Notes: generated by a model from the sequence alone, not told the origin. A stretch of 64,000 bases of DNA from Pontibacter sp. HSC-36F09 (GCF_024171605.1 NZ_JALKAA010000002.1:558001-622000), one strand, 5' to 3'. Positions 51,630 through 62,428 are shown, counted from the first letter of the stretch. Translations and numbers: made by a program.

Positions 51630-52874
51630 CTATAATCTATAAGATAGTACCAGGAACATGCTCTTGATGCTCGTAGAATGACTTGTATAGCGTGACACAC
51701 CATCGTTGACTTCGTAGCGTGCTTCCAGGCTAAGCGGTTTGTTAAAAACCGGGTAAGAGATACCTATACCAGCTGCCACGCCTCCGGAAAGCGTCAGAAA
51801 ACCATCATCTTCCAGAAAAGGTTTTGTAGTTGTGCGCGTTGAACTACCAAATGTAGACGCGGTAGTCATCTCATTTTCCTGCGATGCTACCAGGTTAATG
51901 ACCGGGCCGATGTTGATGTACGGTCTGATCACCCCTTTAGGGTAGGTATAGCGGGCCAGAACAGGGATTTTCACATGTTTCACATCCAGCCAGATTTCGC
52001 TGGTGGAGACACCCGGCACCATCGGGTCATCTTGAAGACTCCCCTCGAAATAATTAGGAGCATACAGCACTTCTACCTGTAACGACAGTTTCTCACTGAT
52101 GGTAGGCACCGAAAAGTTAAATGAGGCACCCAACACAGGCTTAATAGATGTGTTGTCGAAAATCTGATCCGAATCTTCTATCTTATAGGCAAGCGTTGAA
52201 CTGCTCATACCTGCAATAGGTCCCAGCGCAACACGTATTTTCTTCGGTACTTTGCTGTACTCCTCCTGACCAACACACTCATTGTATTTCTTAACTATAC
52301 TCGACAGCGAGTTAAGGCCCAGCACTACCTTGTCTACATCAGTTTCAGTGATAGAGTTGCAGTCCAGGAAAGTTTGCATCAGAAGCGGTTTATAGAGCTC
52401 ACGGCGCATGAGGTTGATATGACCTAGTTTGCGGCCTTCCTGCATATTTTTTTGTTTAAAGTCCTCCACCCGTAGTTCCTTGAGCGGCTCTTCGTCTTTG
52501 GAGATGTAGAAGCGGTCTTTCTGCATTTGGTCACGCAAGAGGTACAGGTTGGCTTTGCCTTTAACCAGCAACTGTGCAAAAAGTGTTTGTTCTGTGCTCA
52601 GGGTATCAAAAGCCGGCACCAGTTTAGATTCATAGTACTTCTGCTCTTGCCGGAAACCATACCCCTGTATTTGAGTTGGTGTAAAATCCTGTTGGTTAGC
52701 AGCATTGTTGCTTTTAAAGGAGATCTGGTGCGTATTGCGTTGCGCACCGCGGTAGTCGACTAAACCGCTGGCTGTGTCGCCATTCTGGACAATGTAACCC
52801 GGTCGGAAATCTGATTGGGCGAAGGCCTGCGAGAGGAATAAAAAAGTAATAAGGGTCAAATAAAGTTGTTTCAT
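51630..52874 (-). CDS. PorT-like outer-membrane beta-barrel protein, copy 2
   Basis: 414 residues, signal peptide ending SQAFAQ. Same layout as the gene at 50072: N-terminal GYIVQNGDTASGLVDYRGAQR and FTPTQIQGYGFRQEQK, cysteine pair region with NECVGQEEY, and a C-terminal barrel from FSVPTISEKLSLQVEVLY to MFLVLSYRL. The barrel part is better conserved between the copies than the middle. Function unknown; surface or periplasmic binding role is possible. The spacer on its downstream side holds the purE remnant and terminator. Confidence 0.8.
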   Translation of the reverse strand: MKQLYLTLITFLFLSQAFAQSDFRPGYIVQNGDTASGLVDYRGAQRNTHQISFKSNNAANQQDFTPTQIQGYGFRQEQKYYESKLVPAFDTLSTEQTLFAQLLVKGKANLYLLRDQMQKDRFYISKDEEPLKELRVEDFKQKNMQEGRKLGHINLMRRELYKPLLMQTFLDCNSITETDVDKVVLGLNSLSSIVKKYNECVGQEEYSKVPKKIRVALGPIAGMSSSTLAYKIEDSDQIFDNTSIKPVLGASFNFSVPTISEKLSLQVEVLYAPNYFEGSLQDDPMVPGVSTSEIWLDVKHVKIPVLARYTYPKGVIRPYINIGPVINLVASQENEMTTASTFGSSTRTTTKPFLEDDGFLTLSGGVAAGIGISYPVFNKPLSLEARYEVNDGVSRYTSHSTSIKSMFLVLSYRL

Positions 52875-52972
52875 CAGCTTGATTTAAATGATCTGTTTAA
52901 GTAAATATAGATATTTATAGGTATAGACAGAAGTTCTGAATAAGTTTTATAAAAAATCTCTATTCATTATAA

Positions 52973-53638
52973 TCAAAAGTAAAACCCTGCACCCAGGTTC
53001 ATCCTGTGCACATTCAGGTTAGCCTCTGTATCACTTCCCCGATTAAAACCAGATTGGTAGTTCAGGGCATTAGCCTTCAGTTCTATACCTAGTCTGTCGC
53101 TCGGGAAAAAGACAAGGCCAGGTGACAAGGTGCCAAATAAAGAGAGCCCTTTTGAGCGTGCCGTCGATAAGGATTGTGAGCCACCCGTTGGAGTCGTGGG
53201 GTCACCGAACTGCCCGGTGCCTATAAAGTTGTGCTCTGCCCTCGTGCTGATCCACGCAAAGCCAGCTTTACCCTCTGCAAACAGGGCAAACTTATTACTT
53301 AGGCTAACATAGTAGCGAGCCATAGGTCCTATGTTATAAGAGTGCGCTATGGTTTTACTGTCATAATGATAAAACGTATTCGAACTGCCAGGTGCTGAGG
53401 TTCTTTCCTGACGGTTTGCAGCATATTGATAACCATAACTGAGGCCAACTACCAGTTTGTCTTTAATAAAGTAGCCCACAGAAGATGCCACCTCAAAAGA
53501 GGTGATTTTACTAAACTCGTCGGGTTTGGAAAAGCCTGCTCCTGCCTGTATGCCGGCGAACCTGCTACCTGATTGGAGTTGGGCGAAGGAGCTGCTGGCT
53601 ACCAGCAGGGCCAGGATGGTGAGGAGAATTGTTTTCAT
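52973..53638 (-). CDS. Small outer-membrane beta-barrel protein
   Basis: 221 residues from the ATG at 53638 (MKTILLTILALLVASSSFAQ signal peptide); an ATG six codons earlier lies right after a -7-like TATATTTC and is less likely. Alternating strands of an eight-stranded OMP (FAGIQAGAGFSKP, VGLSYGYQYAANRQ, YNIGPMARYYVSL, FALFAEGKAGFAW) and a C-terminal GAGFYF. Resembles OmpW/opacity-type barrels. It is the third barrel gene in a row on this strand but not obviously a copy of the other two. Function unknown. Confidence 0.8.
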   Translation of the reverse strand: MKTILLTILALLVASSSFAQLQSGSRFAGIQAGAGFSKPDEFSKITSFEVASSVGYFIKDKLVVGLSYGYQYAANRQERTSAPGSSNTFYHYDSKTIAHSYNIGPMARYYVSLSNKFALFAEGKAGFAWISTRAEHNFIGTGQFGDPTTPTGGSQSLSTARSKGLSLFGTLSPGLVFFPSDRLGIELKANALNYQSGFNRGSDTEANLNVHRMNLGAGFYF

Positions 53639-53754
53639 GGTTTGTAGAATGTCCATGAAATATAGGGGTAAATAAATATCTCTGAAAACCCATTCACCGA
53701 ATTTTTACAAGGAGGCTTAGGTTAGTTTGCTATTTTACAGGCAGGTATAAAAAA

Positions 53755-53787
53755 GAATCCCCTGTCGGGAGGCCCAACAGGGGATTC
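53755..53787 (-). terminator. Terminator of dnaK
   Basis: Perfect 11-bp stem GAATCCCCTGT / ACAGGGGATTC with an 11-base loop and T-rich tail on the minus strand, 23 bases beyond the dnaK stop. Confidence 0.85.
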
Positions 53788-53809
53788 TGTGTATAATTTG
53801 AGTTAATGC

Positions 53810-55741
53810 TTACTTTTTGCCGTCTACTTCTTCGTAGTCTACGTCAGTTACGCCGCCATCGTCAGTGGTAGCGCCCTGCGGACCGCCAGCCTGCTGACCG
53901 TTACCGGCTGCACCTGCTGCGCCTTCCTGTCCGCCTCCGGCAGCGTACATCTCCTGAGAGGCCGCCTGCCAGGCATTGTTAAGGCTTTCGATCGCGCGGT
54001 CTATACCTGCAATGTCTTTGGCACCGTGTGCTGTTCTGAGTTCGCCCAGCGCAGTTTCGATGTTAGACTTGTTGCCTTCGGATAGTTTCTCACCATACTC
54101 CTTCAGCTGCTTTTCGGTCTGGAAGATCATCGAGTCGGCTGCGTTCAGCTTTTCGATTTCTTCTTTCGCCTTCTTGTCAGCTTCGGCGTTGGCTTCAGCT
54201 TCCTGACGCATTTTCTCGATCTCCTGCTCGCTCAGACCAGAAGAAGCCTCGATGCGGATCTTTTGCTCTTTGCCAGTTGCTTTGTCCTTGGCCGTTACAT
54301 GCAGGATACCGTTGGCGTCGATGTCGAAGATAACCTCGATCTGCGGAACACCGCGCGGTGCTGGTGGAATGCCGTCCAGGTGGAATCGTCCGATTGTACG
54401 GTTATCCTTGGCCATTGGACGTTCACCCTGCAGAACGTGAATCTCTACCGACGGCTGGTTGTCAGATGCTGTTGAGAACGTCTCAGACTTCTTCGTAGGT
54501 ATAGTCGTGTTCGATTCGATCAGCTTGGTCATTACACCACCCATCGTCTCGATACCCAGTGAAAGCGGGGTTACGTCCAGCAGAAGTACATCTTTTACTT
54601 CACCTGTCAGTACACCACCCTGAATCGCAGCACCAATCGCTACCACCTCATCCGGGTTCACACCTTTAGAAGGCTTCTTGCCGAAGAACTTCTCTACTTC
54701 TTCCTGTACTTTAGGTATACGGGTAGAACCACCTACCAGAATCACTTCATCAATGTCAGAAGTTGACAGGCCGGCATCCTGAAGCGCTTTCTTGCAAGGC
54801 TCCATAGAGCGGCGAACCAAATCGTCTGTCAGCTGCTCGAATTTAGCGCGCGTCAGTTTGCGTACTAAGTGTTTCGGCACACCGTCTACCGGCATGATGT
54901 ATGGCAGGTTGATTTCTGTTTCGTTTGAAGAAGAAAGCTCCACTTTTGCTTTCTCAGCGGCTTCTTTCAGACGTTGCAAAGCCATTGGGTCTTTGCGCAG
55001 GTCCAGGCCTTCGTCGTTCTTGAACTCGTCAGCCAGCCAGTTGATGATCTTCTGGTCGAAGTCATCACCACCCAGGTGTGTGTCACCGTTGGTAGAAAGT
55101 ACTTCAAACACGCCGTCACCCAGCTCCAGGATAGAGATATCAAACGTACCGCCACCTAAGTCGAATACCGCGATCTTCTGATCTTTGTGTTTTTTGTCGA
55201 GGCCGTAAGCCAGCGCTGCTGCTGTCGGCTCGTTGATGATACGCTTCACTTCAAGACCTGCAATCTGACCAGCCTCTTTCGTAGCCTGGCGCTGAGCGTC
55301 GTTGAAGTAAGCCGGAACCGTAATAACGGCTTCTGTTACCGTTGTACCCAGGTAATCTTCTGCCGTAGCCTTCATTTTCTGAAGCACCATTGCCGAGATT
55401 TCCTGTGGCGTATACTGGCGATCGCCAATTTCCACACGGATGGTGTTGTTGCCACCCTGTACCACTTTGTAAGACACCTGCTTGGCTTCTTCACTCACTT
55501 CATTGTAGCTGTGGCCCATGAAGCGCTTAATAGAAGCGATCGTGTTTTGTGGGTTTGTGATTGCCTGACGCTTGGCAGGGTCACCTACCTTGCGCTCGCC
55601 TTTGCCACCATCTAAGAAAGCGACAATAGACGGAGTAGTTCTGCGGCCTTCGCTGTTAGGAATAACCACTGGCTCGTTACCTTCCATAACGGCAACGCAG
55701 GAGTTGGTTGTACCTAAGTCAATACCAATTATCTTTCCCAT
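53810..55741 (-). CDS. dnaK: Chaperone protein DnaK (Hsp70)
   Basis: 643 residues, the normal length. [20 protein letters not shown] at the N-terminus, [16 protein letters not shown] and [19 protein letters not shown] in the ATPase domain, [13 protein letters not shown], the linker [19 protein letters not shown] and the substrate-binding part with [11 protein letters not shown]. The C-terminal tail is Gly/Gln-rich and ends DYEEVDGKK, a variant of the usual EEV motif. No dnaJ or grpE is adjacent. No -7 box or CIRCE-type palindrome was recognised upstream. Confidence 0.98.
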   Translation of the reverse strand: MGKIIGIDLGTTNSCVAVMEGNEPVVIPNSEGRRTTPSIVAFLDGGKGERKVGDPAKRQAITNPQNTIASIKRFMGHSYNEVSEEAKQVSYKVVQGGNNTIRVEIGDRQYTPQEISAMVLQKMKATAEDYLGTTVTEAVITVPAYFNDAQRQATKEAGQIAGLEVKRIINEPTAAALAYGLDKKHKDQKIAVFDLGGGTFDISILELGDGVFEVLSTNGDTHLGGDDFDQKIINWLADEFKNDEGLDLRKDPMALQRLKEAAEKAKVELSSSNETEINLPYIMPVDGVPKHLVRKLTRAKFEQLTDDLVRRSMEPCKKALQDAGLSTSDIDEVILVGGSTRIPKVQEEVEKFFGKKPSKGVNPDEVVAIGAAIQGGVLTGEVKDVLLLDVTPLSLGIETMGGVMTKLIESNTTIPTKKSETFSTASDNQPSVEIHVLQGERPMAKDNRTIGRFHLDGIPPAPRGVPQIEVIFDIDANGILHVTAKDKATGKEQKIRIEASSGLSEQEIEKMRQEAEANAEADKKAKEEIEKLNAADSMIFQTEKQLKEYGEKLSEGNKSNIETALGELRTAHGAKDIAGIDRAIESLNNAWQAASQEMYAAGGGQEGAAGAAGNGQQAGGPQGATTDDGGVTDVDYEEVDGKK

Positions 55742-56039
55742 TCTATAGTTTTATAATGATTCGAATACAATTTCTTTTTTACTGTTGCTAGCAATCTATC
55801 AAGGTATGTGCCAAGGCGTTTTATACCTGTTTTGCCTGTCATTCTGTCACAAGTGTGCGGGCTGAGATTCCTTTTGTCGCTTTTACGTGAACACAACTTT
55901 CATAACTAAGACACTTTTGCCTGCAATTGTCAAGGTATAGCAATGCAAGACGGTAAAATTTATACCTGTTATGCTGATGCTCAAGAATAAAAAAGCCCTC
56001 TCACTGGAGGGCTTTTTAAATATGCTTATATAGAAATTA
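55742..56039. other. Spacer upstream of dnaK
   Basis: No gene. It has three TATACC/GGTATA pairs in inverted arrangement (for example near 55802 and 55832, and near 55934 and 55960) and the terminator of the S8 protease gene at its right end. A heat-shock operator was looked for and not found. Confidence 0.4.
55991..56016 (-). terminator. Terminator of the S8 protease gene
   Basis: 10-bp perfect stem AAAAGCCCTC / GAGGGCTTTT with a six-base loop, 24 bases beyond the stop. Confidence 0.85.
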
Positions 56040-58760
56040 CTAGCGTGCGATCACCATTTTCATGGTCGATGTTTTTCCTTTTGTGTTGATGCGGTACAGG
56101 TAGGTGCCGCTCGGAAGCGTACTGCCATCGAACTTCACCTCGTGGTTGCCGGACGTCTTCGTGTCAGATACAAGCGTTTTGATTTTCTTGCCCATAATGT
56201 CCAGCACCTCCATCGTCACAAAGCCTTCGTTTTCCAGGCTATACTGGATGGTGGTTGTTTCGGCAAAAGGATTCGGATAGGCGATGGTCTTCGTGTGTGC
56301 GGCTTCTGCTATTTGCATCGCCGAAGTGCTTGCAGCGGCAAGTTCGTTCCAGCCGTTGAAGGTGCGTGTCACGATCACGGCAAAATCAGCGCGGGTCACA
56401 TTTGCTTTTGGCTTAAAGGTAGCGAGCAGTACCGGCTGCAGGTCGTTCGGCCCCTGTGTGACAGCATAGAAGGCGTTGATCAGGTTCAGTTCCAGTGCTA
56501 CGCTCACGTAACCTTCCAGGCCAGCAGGTATATCCTTGGCGTCCTCTATCGGGTAGGTATTGCCGTTGAGCGTTACAGTTGGCGCTGTGCCATTACGTTT
56601 AATTGCCTCAGCTTCCTGACCAAGCGCTTGCACCAGCGAGTAGGCTAGGCTTGCTCTGCTCACCGTGCCACTCGGGCTGAATTTGCCGGCAGAGGCCAGC
56701 GTCATCAATCCGCCAAAGGTATGGAAACCGTCTCGTATGGCAGCGCCTTTTGCGGTCACCGATTCAGCCAGCAGTTTCTGTCCTGCCGCTACATCAGTGA
56801 AGGAAACCGCTCCGTTTGTAGGTATATACTGACGAACGCCCTGACCCATCATCAGGTAATCAGCCAGCTCGATTCGCTTCAGTGGGGCGTCGGGCTTAAA
56901 GGTGCCGTCGCTGAACCCATCCGCCAGACGATCTCCAACGGCCAGTTCTATGGCCGATTTAGCAGGGTGACTGGCAATGTCGCTTAATCCTGAAGTACCC
57001 AGAATTTGTGTTTGCGTGACCTTTATATCGATTGCTTCCGGGAAGCCTGCCCCTTGCAACCCGTACACGACGGCTTTCCACTGGCCTGCCATCGGGTTGG
57101 CAACAGCAACGGCACGATCAGTGTACAGAGTAAATAATGCCGAGATTCCTGAACTGTAGATGGTTCCGTCTGGTGCAACCAGGCGCAGACCAACAGGGTT
57201 GCCTGTCTCGCCTAGTAGACCCTTTGCAAACATTTTCGCCTCTATACCTGATACGCCGGCTGCCACTTTAAACGTGCTCTCGTTGCTGGCAGCAGTAGCC
57301 GGGTTGTAGTTGATCGGAAGCGTTTGTTCTGAAGCCGAGGAGTTGATATTGCTGTTGAATTTTCTGGTGATGTTCAGCTGAGAGCCAAAAGATGTGTTTC
57401 TGAAGATATGATCCACGGCGGCATAAGCGTTCACATAGCCTGCGCCCACTTCCCAGGGCTCTCGGCCCGGTATGTTGGTGGCAGTCTGCTGCAGGATAGA
57501 TTTCACCTGGTCCGGAGTCAGGGCCGGGTTCGCTTCCAGCATCAGGGCGACGATGCCTGCCACGTGCGGTGTAGCCATGGAGGTACCGCTCATGTGCGTG
57601 TAGAAAGGCACCTCGGCAGGTTCTAATGTTTCCACGTCCTGTTGGGCGGCGAGCGAGGCAACTGGGCCGATCACTCTGGTAGAGACTACATCAACGCCGG
57701 GGCCTACAATGGTTGGTCTGTTTTCAACAGTCCAGGTTTTTCCATCATAGGTCAGTTTCTCTTTATGGTTTCGAACTCCTCTGGAAGAGAAATCGGCCAG
57801 TCTGCCGTAGCGGTCACCGGCGCCAACAGAAATTACCCAGGGAGCGATGGCGTATGGGTTGTGCGTATCGGAACCCGGACCTTCGTTGCCGGCGGCGAAT
57901 ACTGAAATGATGTTCTTTTTGTAAGCTGCGAGTGAGGCCACGTTCACAGGGTTGTTCACATCAAAAGGACCCGATGAACCCCAGGAGTTACTCATCACGC
58001 GGATGCCGTAACGGGCCTGGTTCAGCATAACCCAATCATAGGCGCCGAGCGCATCCAGAATGAAAAGCGCTCCACCGGAACCGTATCCGATCAGGTCAGC
58101 TCCTGTGGCCACACCTGCATACTTGCCTTTCGACATGGTGCCCAGTCCACCTACAGAGCCGGCGCAATGGGTGCCGTGGCCGGAGTTAGTGTCGGTGTTC
58201 GGCACATTCTCCAACCAAACAGGTGGCAGCAGCGCCACAAGGCTGTTCAGGTTAGTAGTGCCCAGCACGTTCTGTTTCAGGTTCTTGCCTAGCTTCAGGT
58301 CTTCGTGCGTACCATCTACGCCACTGTCATTGATGACGACTGTCACGCCCTTTCCTGAAACCGGAAGTCCGCCGTTTCGGGTCGTCATTTCCATATCGTT
58401 GCGGAGCCGTTGCACGCCTGTCAGATGGGTGTCGTGGTGGTTAAAGTAAGTCAGCTTTTTATTGAGGTAGAGGGAGCGCACCTGTGCGTTTCTGGCCAGG
58501 GCATCTACCTGCGCACTGGTAGCCAGCACGCCCACAATGGGCAAAGACTGCAATGAAATGCCTGTGGTGATACCGAGTAGCTTTAACGATAAGATGTTGC
58601 TGCTGCTCGGTGCTTTATCGCCATGAAAAGTGACAATTACCTGCTGTGGTAATAAAGACGACTGCAATGCCTGTCGTAATTCGGGGTCGACAGTAGCTTG
58701 TGCAAACGCACTACTTGCCAGGAAGCATAGTGCGGCAACCAATGTAAAGAATCTGTTCAT
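56040..58760 (-). CDS. Subtilisin-like S8 protease with SLH repeats and T9SS sorting domain
   Basis: 906 residues. Signal peptide ending SSAFAQ; an inhibitor-like propeptide to about residue 110. Subtilase triad complete: Asp in VVINDSGVDGTHED (~143), His in NSGHGTHCAGS (~197), Ser in SGTSMATPHVAG (~395), oxyanion Asn in FAAGNEGPGS. After a linker (to ~590) come S-layer-homology repeats: IELAVGDRLADGFSDG with DAPLKRIELADYLM (~605-645), a second around SVTAKGAAIRDG, and a third with VALELNLINAFY and ANVTRADFAVIVTR (~740-800). The last 80 residues are a type A T9SS domain (YPNPFAETTTIQY to KMVIAR). Surface-secreted protease. SLH repeats with a T9SS signal in one protein are unusual. Confidence 0.92.
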   Translation of the reverse strand: MNRFFTLVAALCFLASSAFAQATVDPELRQALQSSLLPQQVIVTFHGDKAPSSSNILSLKLLGITTGISLQSLPIVGVLATSAQVDALARNAQVRSLYLNKKLTYFNHHDTHLTGVQRLRNDMEMTTRNGGLPVSGKGVTVVINDSGVDGTHEDLKLGKNLKQNVLGTTNLNSLVALLPPVWLENVPNTDTNSGHGTHCAGSVGGLGTMSKGKYAGVATGADLIGYGSGGALFILDALGAYDWVMLNQARYGIRVMSNSWGSSGPFDVNNPVNVASLAAYKKNIISVFAAGNEGPGSDTHNPYAIAPWVISVGAGDRYGRLADFSSRGVRNHKEKLTYDGKTWTVENRPTIVGPGVDVVSTRVIGPVASLAAQQDVETLEPAEVPFYTHMSGTSMATPHVAGIVALMLEANPALTPDQVKSILQQTATNIPGREPWEVGAGYVNAYAAVDHIFRNTSFGSQLNITRKFNSNINSSASEQTLPINYNPATAASNESTFKVAAGVSGIEAKMFAKGLLGETGNPVGLRLVAPDGTIYSSGISALFTLYTDRAVAVANPMAGQWKAVVYGLQGAGFPEAIDIKVTQTQILGTSGLSDIASHPAKSAIELAVGDRLADGFSDGTFKPDAPLKRIELADYLMMGQGVRQYIPTNGAVSFTDVAAGQKLLAESVTAKGAAIRDGFHTFGGLMTLASAGKFSPSGTVSRASLAYSLVQALGQEAEAIKRNGTAPTVTLNGNTYPIEDAKDIPAGLEGYVSVALELNLINAFYAVTQGPNDLQPVLLATFKPKANVTRADFAVIVTRTFNGWNELAAASTSAMQIAEAAHTKTIAYPNPFAETTTIQYSLENEGFVTMEVLDIMGKKIKTLVSDTKTSGNHEVKFDGSTLPSGTYLYRINTKGKTSTMKMVIAR

Positions 58761-59242
58761 AGGGGAGTTGTTTTTTGGTTAGAAATGGTACTGGAATAGG
58801 ATAGCAGGGAGAGCAACTATTCTATCATGCGTGATAATGAGCTTTATACTTGGTTTGCACTATATTGGTTTGTGTTGATTAGTGAAGATTAAAAAATTTA
58901 AAAAGAGTGGCTTTTCGATGGTTAAACACCTTATTTACAGTTCATAAGCAAATTCATTAACTTTTGTGATTTATGAATTTACCGAGCTATACTTTAAATT
59001 TTTGTTTTGGTATTAAACCAATAAGTAAAATTAATTTTTGTATTCTTTTAGAAATAAATACTTATTAGCTGACGCACAAACACGCAAGTTTTTCCGGATG
59101 CTCTTCCTATAGATAGAGGGCGATATTTTTGTACCCGCCCTTAGAAGGTATAGCTTGTCCGCTGTTTCGATTTGCTATTTTGGCTAAACTTTTATAAATC
59201 AGTTCACCAAAAAAAGTCTATCAACCTATTGCTCACCTTTAC
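58761..59242. other. AT-rich divergent spacer
   Basis: Lies between the protease (-) and BNR protein (+) genes. Contains a perfect -7 box TATTTTTG at 59124-59131 on the plus strand, 111 bases before the BNR gene; a near-match TATTTTGG lies closer, around 59192. Many AT runs from 58870 to 59060. No gene seen. Confidence 0.45.
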
Positions 59243-62200
59243 ATGAAAAGCACCTTTTTTAGAACAGGCACAACGGCTTGTCTCTTGCTGGCACTGACTT
59301 TTTTGTCGCCTGAAGCGGTGGCGCAGAAACAGAGGCCGCGCAACAGCAAGCAGAAAGAAGCTGCCGCCCCATTCGACGCTAAGCTTTACAAAGGCATGAC
59401 CTGGCGCTCCATCGGTCCTTTCCGGGGCGGGCGCTCTGCTACCGTGACGGGCGTACCCGGTAAACCCAATCTATATTATATGGGCTCCGTGGGTGGCGGT
59501 GTCTGGCGCACCTCCGATGGTGGCTCCACCTGGGAGAACATCTCGGATGGCTTCTTTGGCGGCTCCATCGGGGCAGTGGCTGTGAGTGAGGCTGATCCGA
59601 ATGTGATTTATGTGGGAGAAGGGGAGAAGACGGTGCGCGGCAATGTGTCATCCGGACACGGGATGTGGCGCTCGGTGGATGCCGGCAAATCCTGGCAACA
59701 CATCGGGCTGAAAGATTCCAAGCACATTGGCCGTATCCGTATCCATCCGCAAAACCCGGACATTGTGTATGTGGCAGCCATGGGCGACCTGTACAAATCG
59801 CACGAGGAGCGGGGTGTGTTCAAGAGCGCCGACGGCGGCAAGACCTGGAAACGCACGCTCTTCGCTAACAAAGATGCCGGCGCTGTGGACCTCGTGATCG
59901 ACCCGAATAACCCACGCGTCCTGTACGCGACCACCTGGAACGTGCGCCGCAATCCTTATAGCCTGTCTTCCGGCGGACCTGGTTCGGGCATCTGGAAAAG
60001 TACTGATGGCGGCGACTCCTGGAAAGAGATCTCACGGAACGAAGGCCTGCCGAAGGGTACGCTGGGTATCATAGGTATAGCTGTTTCTCCTGTCAATTCC
60101 AACCGCGTATTTGCCATGGTAGAGGCGGAGGAAGGCGGGCTTTTCCGCTCCGATGACAGCGGCCTGACCTGGCAGAAAGTGAACGACGACCGCAACCTGC
60201 GCCAGCGCGCCTGGTACTATACCCGCGTGTATGCCGACCCGAAAGACGAGGATGTAGTATACGTGCTGAACGTGGCCTATCACCGCAGCAAGGACGGCGG
60301 CAAGACCTTCACCTCTGCCTACGCTGGGCACAGCGACCACCACGACCTTTGGATCGCACCGGAAAACCCTTCGCGCATGGTGATCGCTGATGACGGCGGA
60401 GCACAGGTGACTTCGGACGGTGGCATGAACTGGAGTACCATGAACAACCAGCCGACGGGCCAGTTCTACCGCGTGGTAACCGACAACCATTTCCCGTACC
60501 GCATCTACGGCGCGCAGCAGGACAACTCCACTGTTCGCATCAGCCACCGCTCTACCGGGTATAGCATTACCGAGAATGACTGGGAGGAGACAGCCGGCTC
60601 GGAGAGTGCGCACCTGGCCGTGAATCCGGAGAACCCGGAAATCGTGTATGGCGGCAACTACGGCGGCTTCCTCTCGCGGGTGGACCATAGCAACGGGCAG
60701 GAGCGGGTGATCAACGTATGGCCGGATAACCCGATGGGGCACGGTGCTGAAGGGATGAAGTACCGCTTCCAGTGGAATTTCCCGATCATGTTCTCACCAA
60801 ACGATCCGAAGAAACTCTACACCACGTCCAACCACGTGCACGTCACCTACAACGAGGGGCAGTCATGGGAGACCATCAGCCCGGACCTGACGCGAAACGA
60901 TTCTACCAAACTGGGGCCATCGGGTGGGCCCATCACCAAGGACAACACCAGCGTGGAGTACTACGGCACTATCTTCGCCATCAGCGAATCGCCGGTGGAA
61001 CCGGGCGTGATCTGGACTGGTTCTGATGACGGCCTGCTGCATGTGACACGCGACAACGGCAAGAACTGGGCGAAGGTGCAGCCGAAAGGGATGCCGGAGT
61101 GGATCCAGATCAACAGCATCGAAGCACACCCAACGCAAAAAGGCGCCGCTTACGTGGCCGCCACCATGTACAAGTCCGGCGACTTCAGTCCCTACCTGTA
61201 CAAGACCACCGACCACGGCAAGTCCTGGACGAAGATTACGACAGGTATACCGGGTCACCACTTCACCCGTGTGGTGCGTGCCGATCCAAAGCGCAATGGT
61301 TTGCTATACGCCGGTACCGAGTATGGCATGTATGTGTCGTTCAACGATGGGCAGAGTTGGCAACCTTTTCAGCTGAACCTACCGATCGTGCCGATAACGG
61401 ATTTGACCATCAAGAATGATAACCTGATTGCCGCCACTCAAGGCCGTAGCTTCTGGATCATCGACGATTTGACGCCTTTGCACCAACTGAACGAAGGTAT
61501 AGCCAAGAGCAAGTTTCACCTATATCAGCCGCTGGATACTTACAAGATGGACGGTGGCAACCGTGGCCTTTCCAAAACAGCGGGCGAGAACCATCCGGGT
61601 GGTGTGATGGTGCACTACTGCCTGCCACAGAAGCCTGATTCGGCGACCGTGGTGCAACTGGAGATACTGGACCAGAACGGCAAACTGATTCGTAACTATG
61701 TGAGCAATGCCAAAGAAAAGAAGGACAAGCTGGAGGTGAAGGAGGGACTGAACCGCTTCGTGTGGGACATGCGCTACCCGGAGGCGAGCAAGTTTGACGG
61801 CATCATCCTGTGGGGTGGTGGTCTGCAGGGGCCGAAAGCTATACCTGGTACTTACAAAGCGAAACTCACGGTGAACAAGGAAAGCCAGGAGACGGACTTC
61901 ACCATCCTGCCTGACCCGCGCACCCAAGCCACACCTGAGGACAGGGCAGCCCAGTTCACCTTCCTGACAGAGGTGCGCGACAAACTCACCGAAACGCACG
62001 ATGCGATTAAGGACATCCGGACTATGCGCGCGCAGCTCAATACACTTAAGGGCAACCTGAAGGGGCAGGAGAACTATAAAGATGTAGTGGAATCAGCCAC
62101 GGCTATCGACAAGAAGATCACGGCCATTGAAGAGGCGCTTTACCAGACCAAGAACCGCAGTGGACAGGACCCGCTTAACTTCCCGATCCGGCTCAACAAC

Positions 62201-62428
62201 AAGTTGGCGAACCTGGTAGGGCAGGTGAGCACCGGCGACTTCCGTCCGACCGATCAGGCTTATGCCTTCAAAAAGGAAATCACAGCCCAGATCGACGAGC
62301 AGTTGAATATGTTTAAGCAAGTGCAGACGCAGGATGTGCCGGCCCTGAACAAACTGGTGAAGGAGAAAGGCGTGGACGCGATCTCCGTGAAGAAAGCAGA
62401 AACTGCCCCGGCAACGGGGGCTTTATAA
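59243..62428 (+). CDS. Secreted BNR/sortilin-like beta-propeller protein
   Basis: 1061 residues. Signal peptide ending EAVAQ. The N-terminal ~720 residues have repeated Asp-boxes of the SxDxGxTW form (RTSDGGSTWENI, RSVDAGKSWQHI, KSADGGKTWKRT, KSTDGGDSWKEI, RSDDSGLTWQKV), as in VPS10/sortilin-type ten-bladed propellers and xyloglucanase-like folds. The C-terminal ~340 residues include a FlgD-like beta domain (KEGLNRFVWDMRYPEAS) and helices. Such proteins are common in Bacteroidota; no catalytic residues can be assigned, so binding or a protease-like role is open. Single gene followed by a palindrome and a terminator. Confidence 0.87.
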   Translation: MKSTFFRTGTTACLLLALTFLSPEAVAQKQRPRNSKQKEAAAPFDAKLYKGMTWRSIGPFRGGRSATVTGVPGKPNLYYMGSVGGGVWRTSDGGSTWENISDGFFGGSIGAVAVSEADPNVIYVGEGEKTVRGNVSSGHGMWRSVDAGKSWQHIGLKDSKHIGRIRIHPQNPDIVYVAAMGDLYKSHEERGVFKSADGGKTWKRTLFANKDAGAVDLVIDPNNPRVLYATTWNVRRNPYSLSSGGPGSGIWKSTDGGDSWKEISRNEGLPKGTLGIIGIAVSPVNSNRVFAMVEAEEGGLFRSDDSGLTWQKVNDDRNLRQRAWYYTRVYADPKDEDVVYVLNVAYHRSKDGGKTFTSAYAGHSDHHDLWIAPENPSRMVIADDGGAQVTSDGGMNWSTMNNQPTGQFYRVVTDNHFPYRIYGAQQDNSTVRISHRSTGYSITENDWEETAGSESAHLAVNPENPEIVYGGNYGGFLSRVDHSNGQERVINVWPDNPMGHGAEGMKYRFQWNFPIMFSPNDPKKLYTTSNHVHVTYNEGQSWETISPDLTRNDSTKLGPSGGPITKDNTSVEYYGTIFAISESPVEPGVIWTGSDDGLLHVTRDNGKNWAKVQPKGMPEWIQINSIEAHPTQKGAAYVAATMYKSGDFSPYLYKTTDHGKSWTKITTGIPGHHFTRVVRADPKRNGLLYAGTEYGMYVSFNDGQSWQPFQLNLPIVPITDLTIKNDNLIAATQGRSFWIIDDLTPLHQLNEGIAKSKFHLYQPLDTYKMDGGNRGLSKTAGENHPGGVMVHYCLPQKPDSATVVQLEILDQNGKLIRNYVSNAKEKKDKLEVKEGLNRFVWDMRYPEASKFDGIILWGGGLQGPKAIPGTYKAKLTVNKESQETDFTILPDPRTQATPEDRAAQFTFLTEVRDKLTETHDAIKDIRTMRAQLNTLKGNLKGQENYKDVVESATAIDKKITAIEEALYQTKNRSGQDPLNFPIRLNNKLANLVGQVSTGDFRPTDQAYAFKKEITAQIDEQLNMFKQVQTQDVPALNKLVKEKGVDAISVKKAETAPATGAL

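Noticed and set aside
55742-56039. CIRCE or other heat-shock operator before dnaK
   Set aside because: No palindrome of the CIRCE type was found; only GGTATA copies and a terminator of the neighbouring gene.
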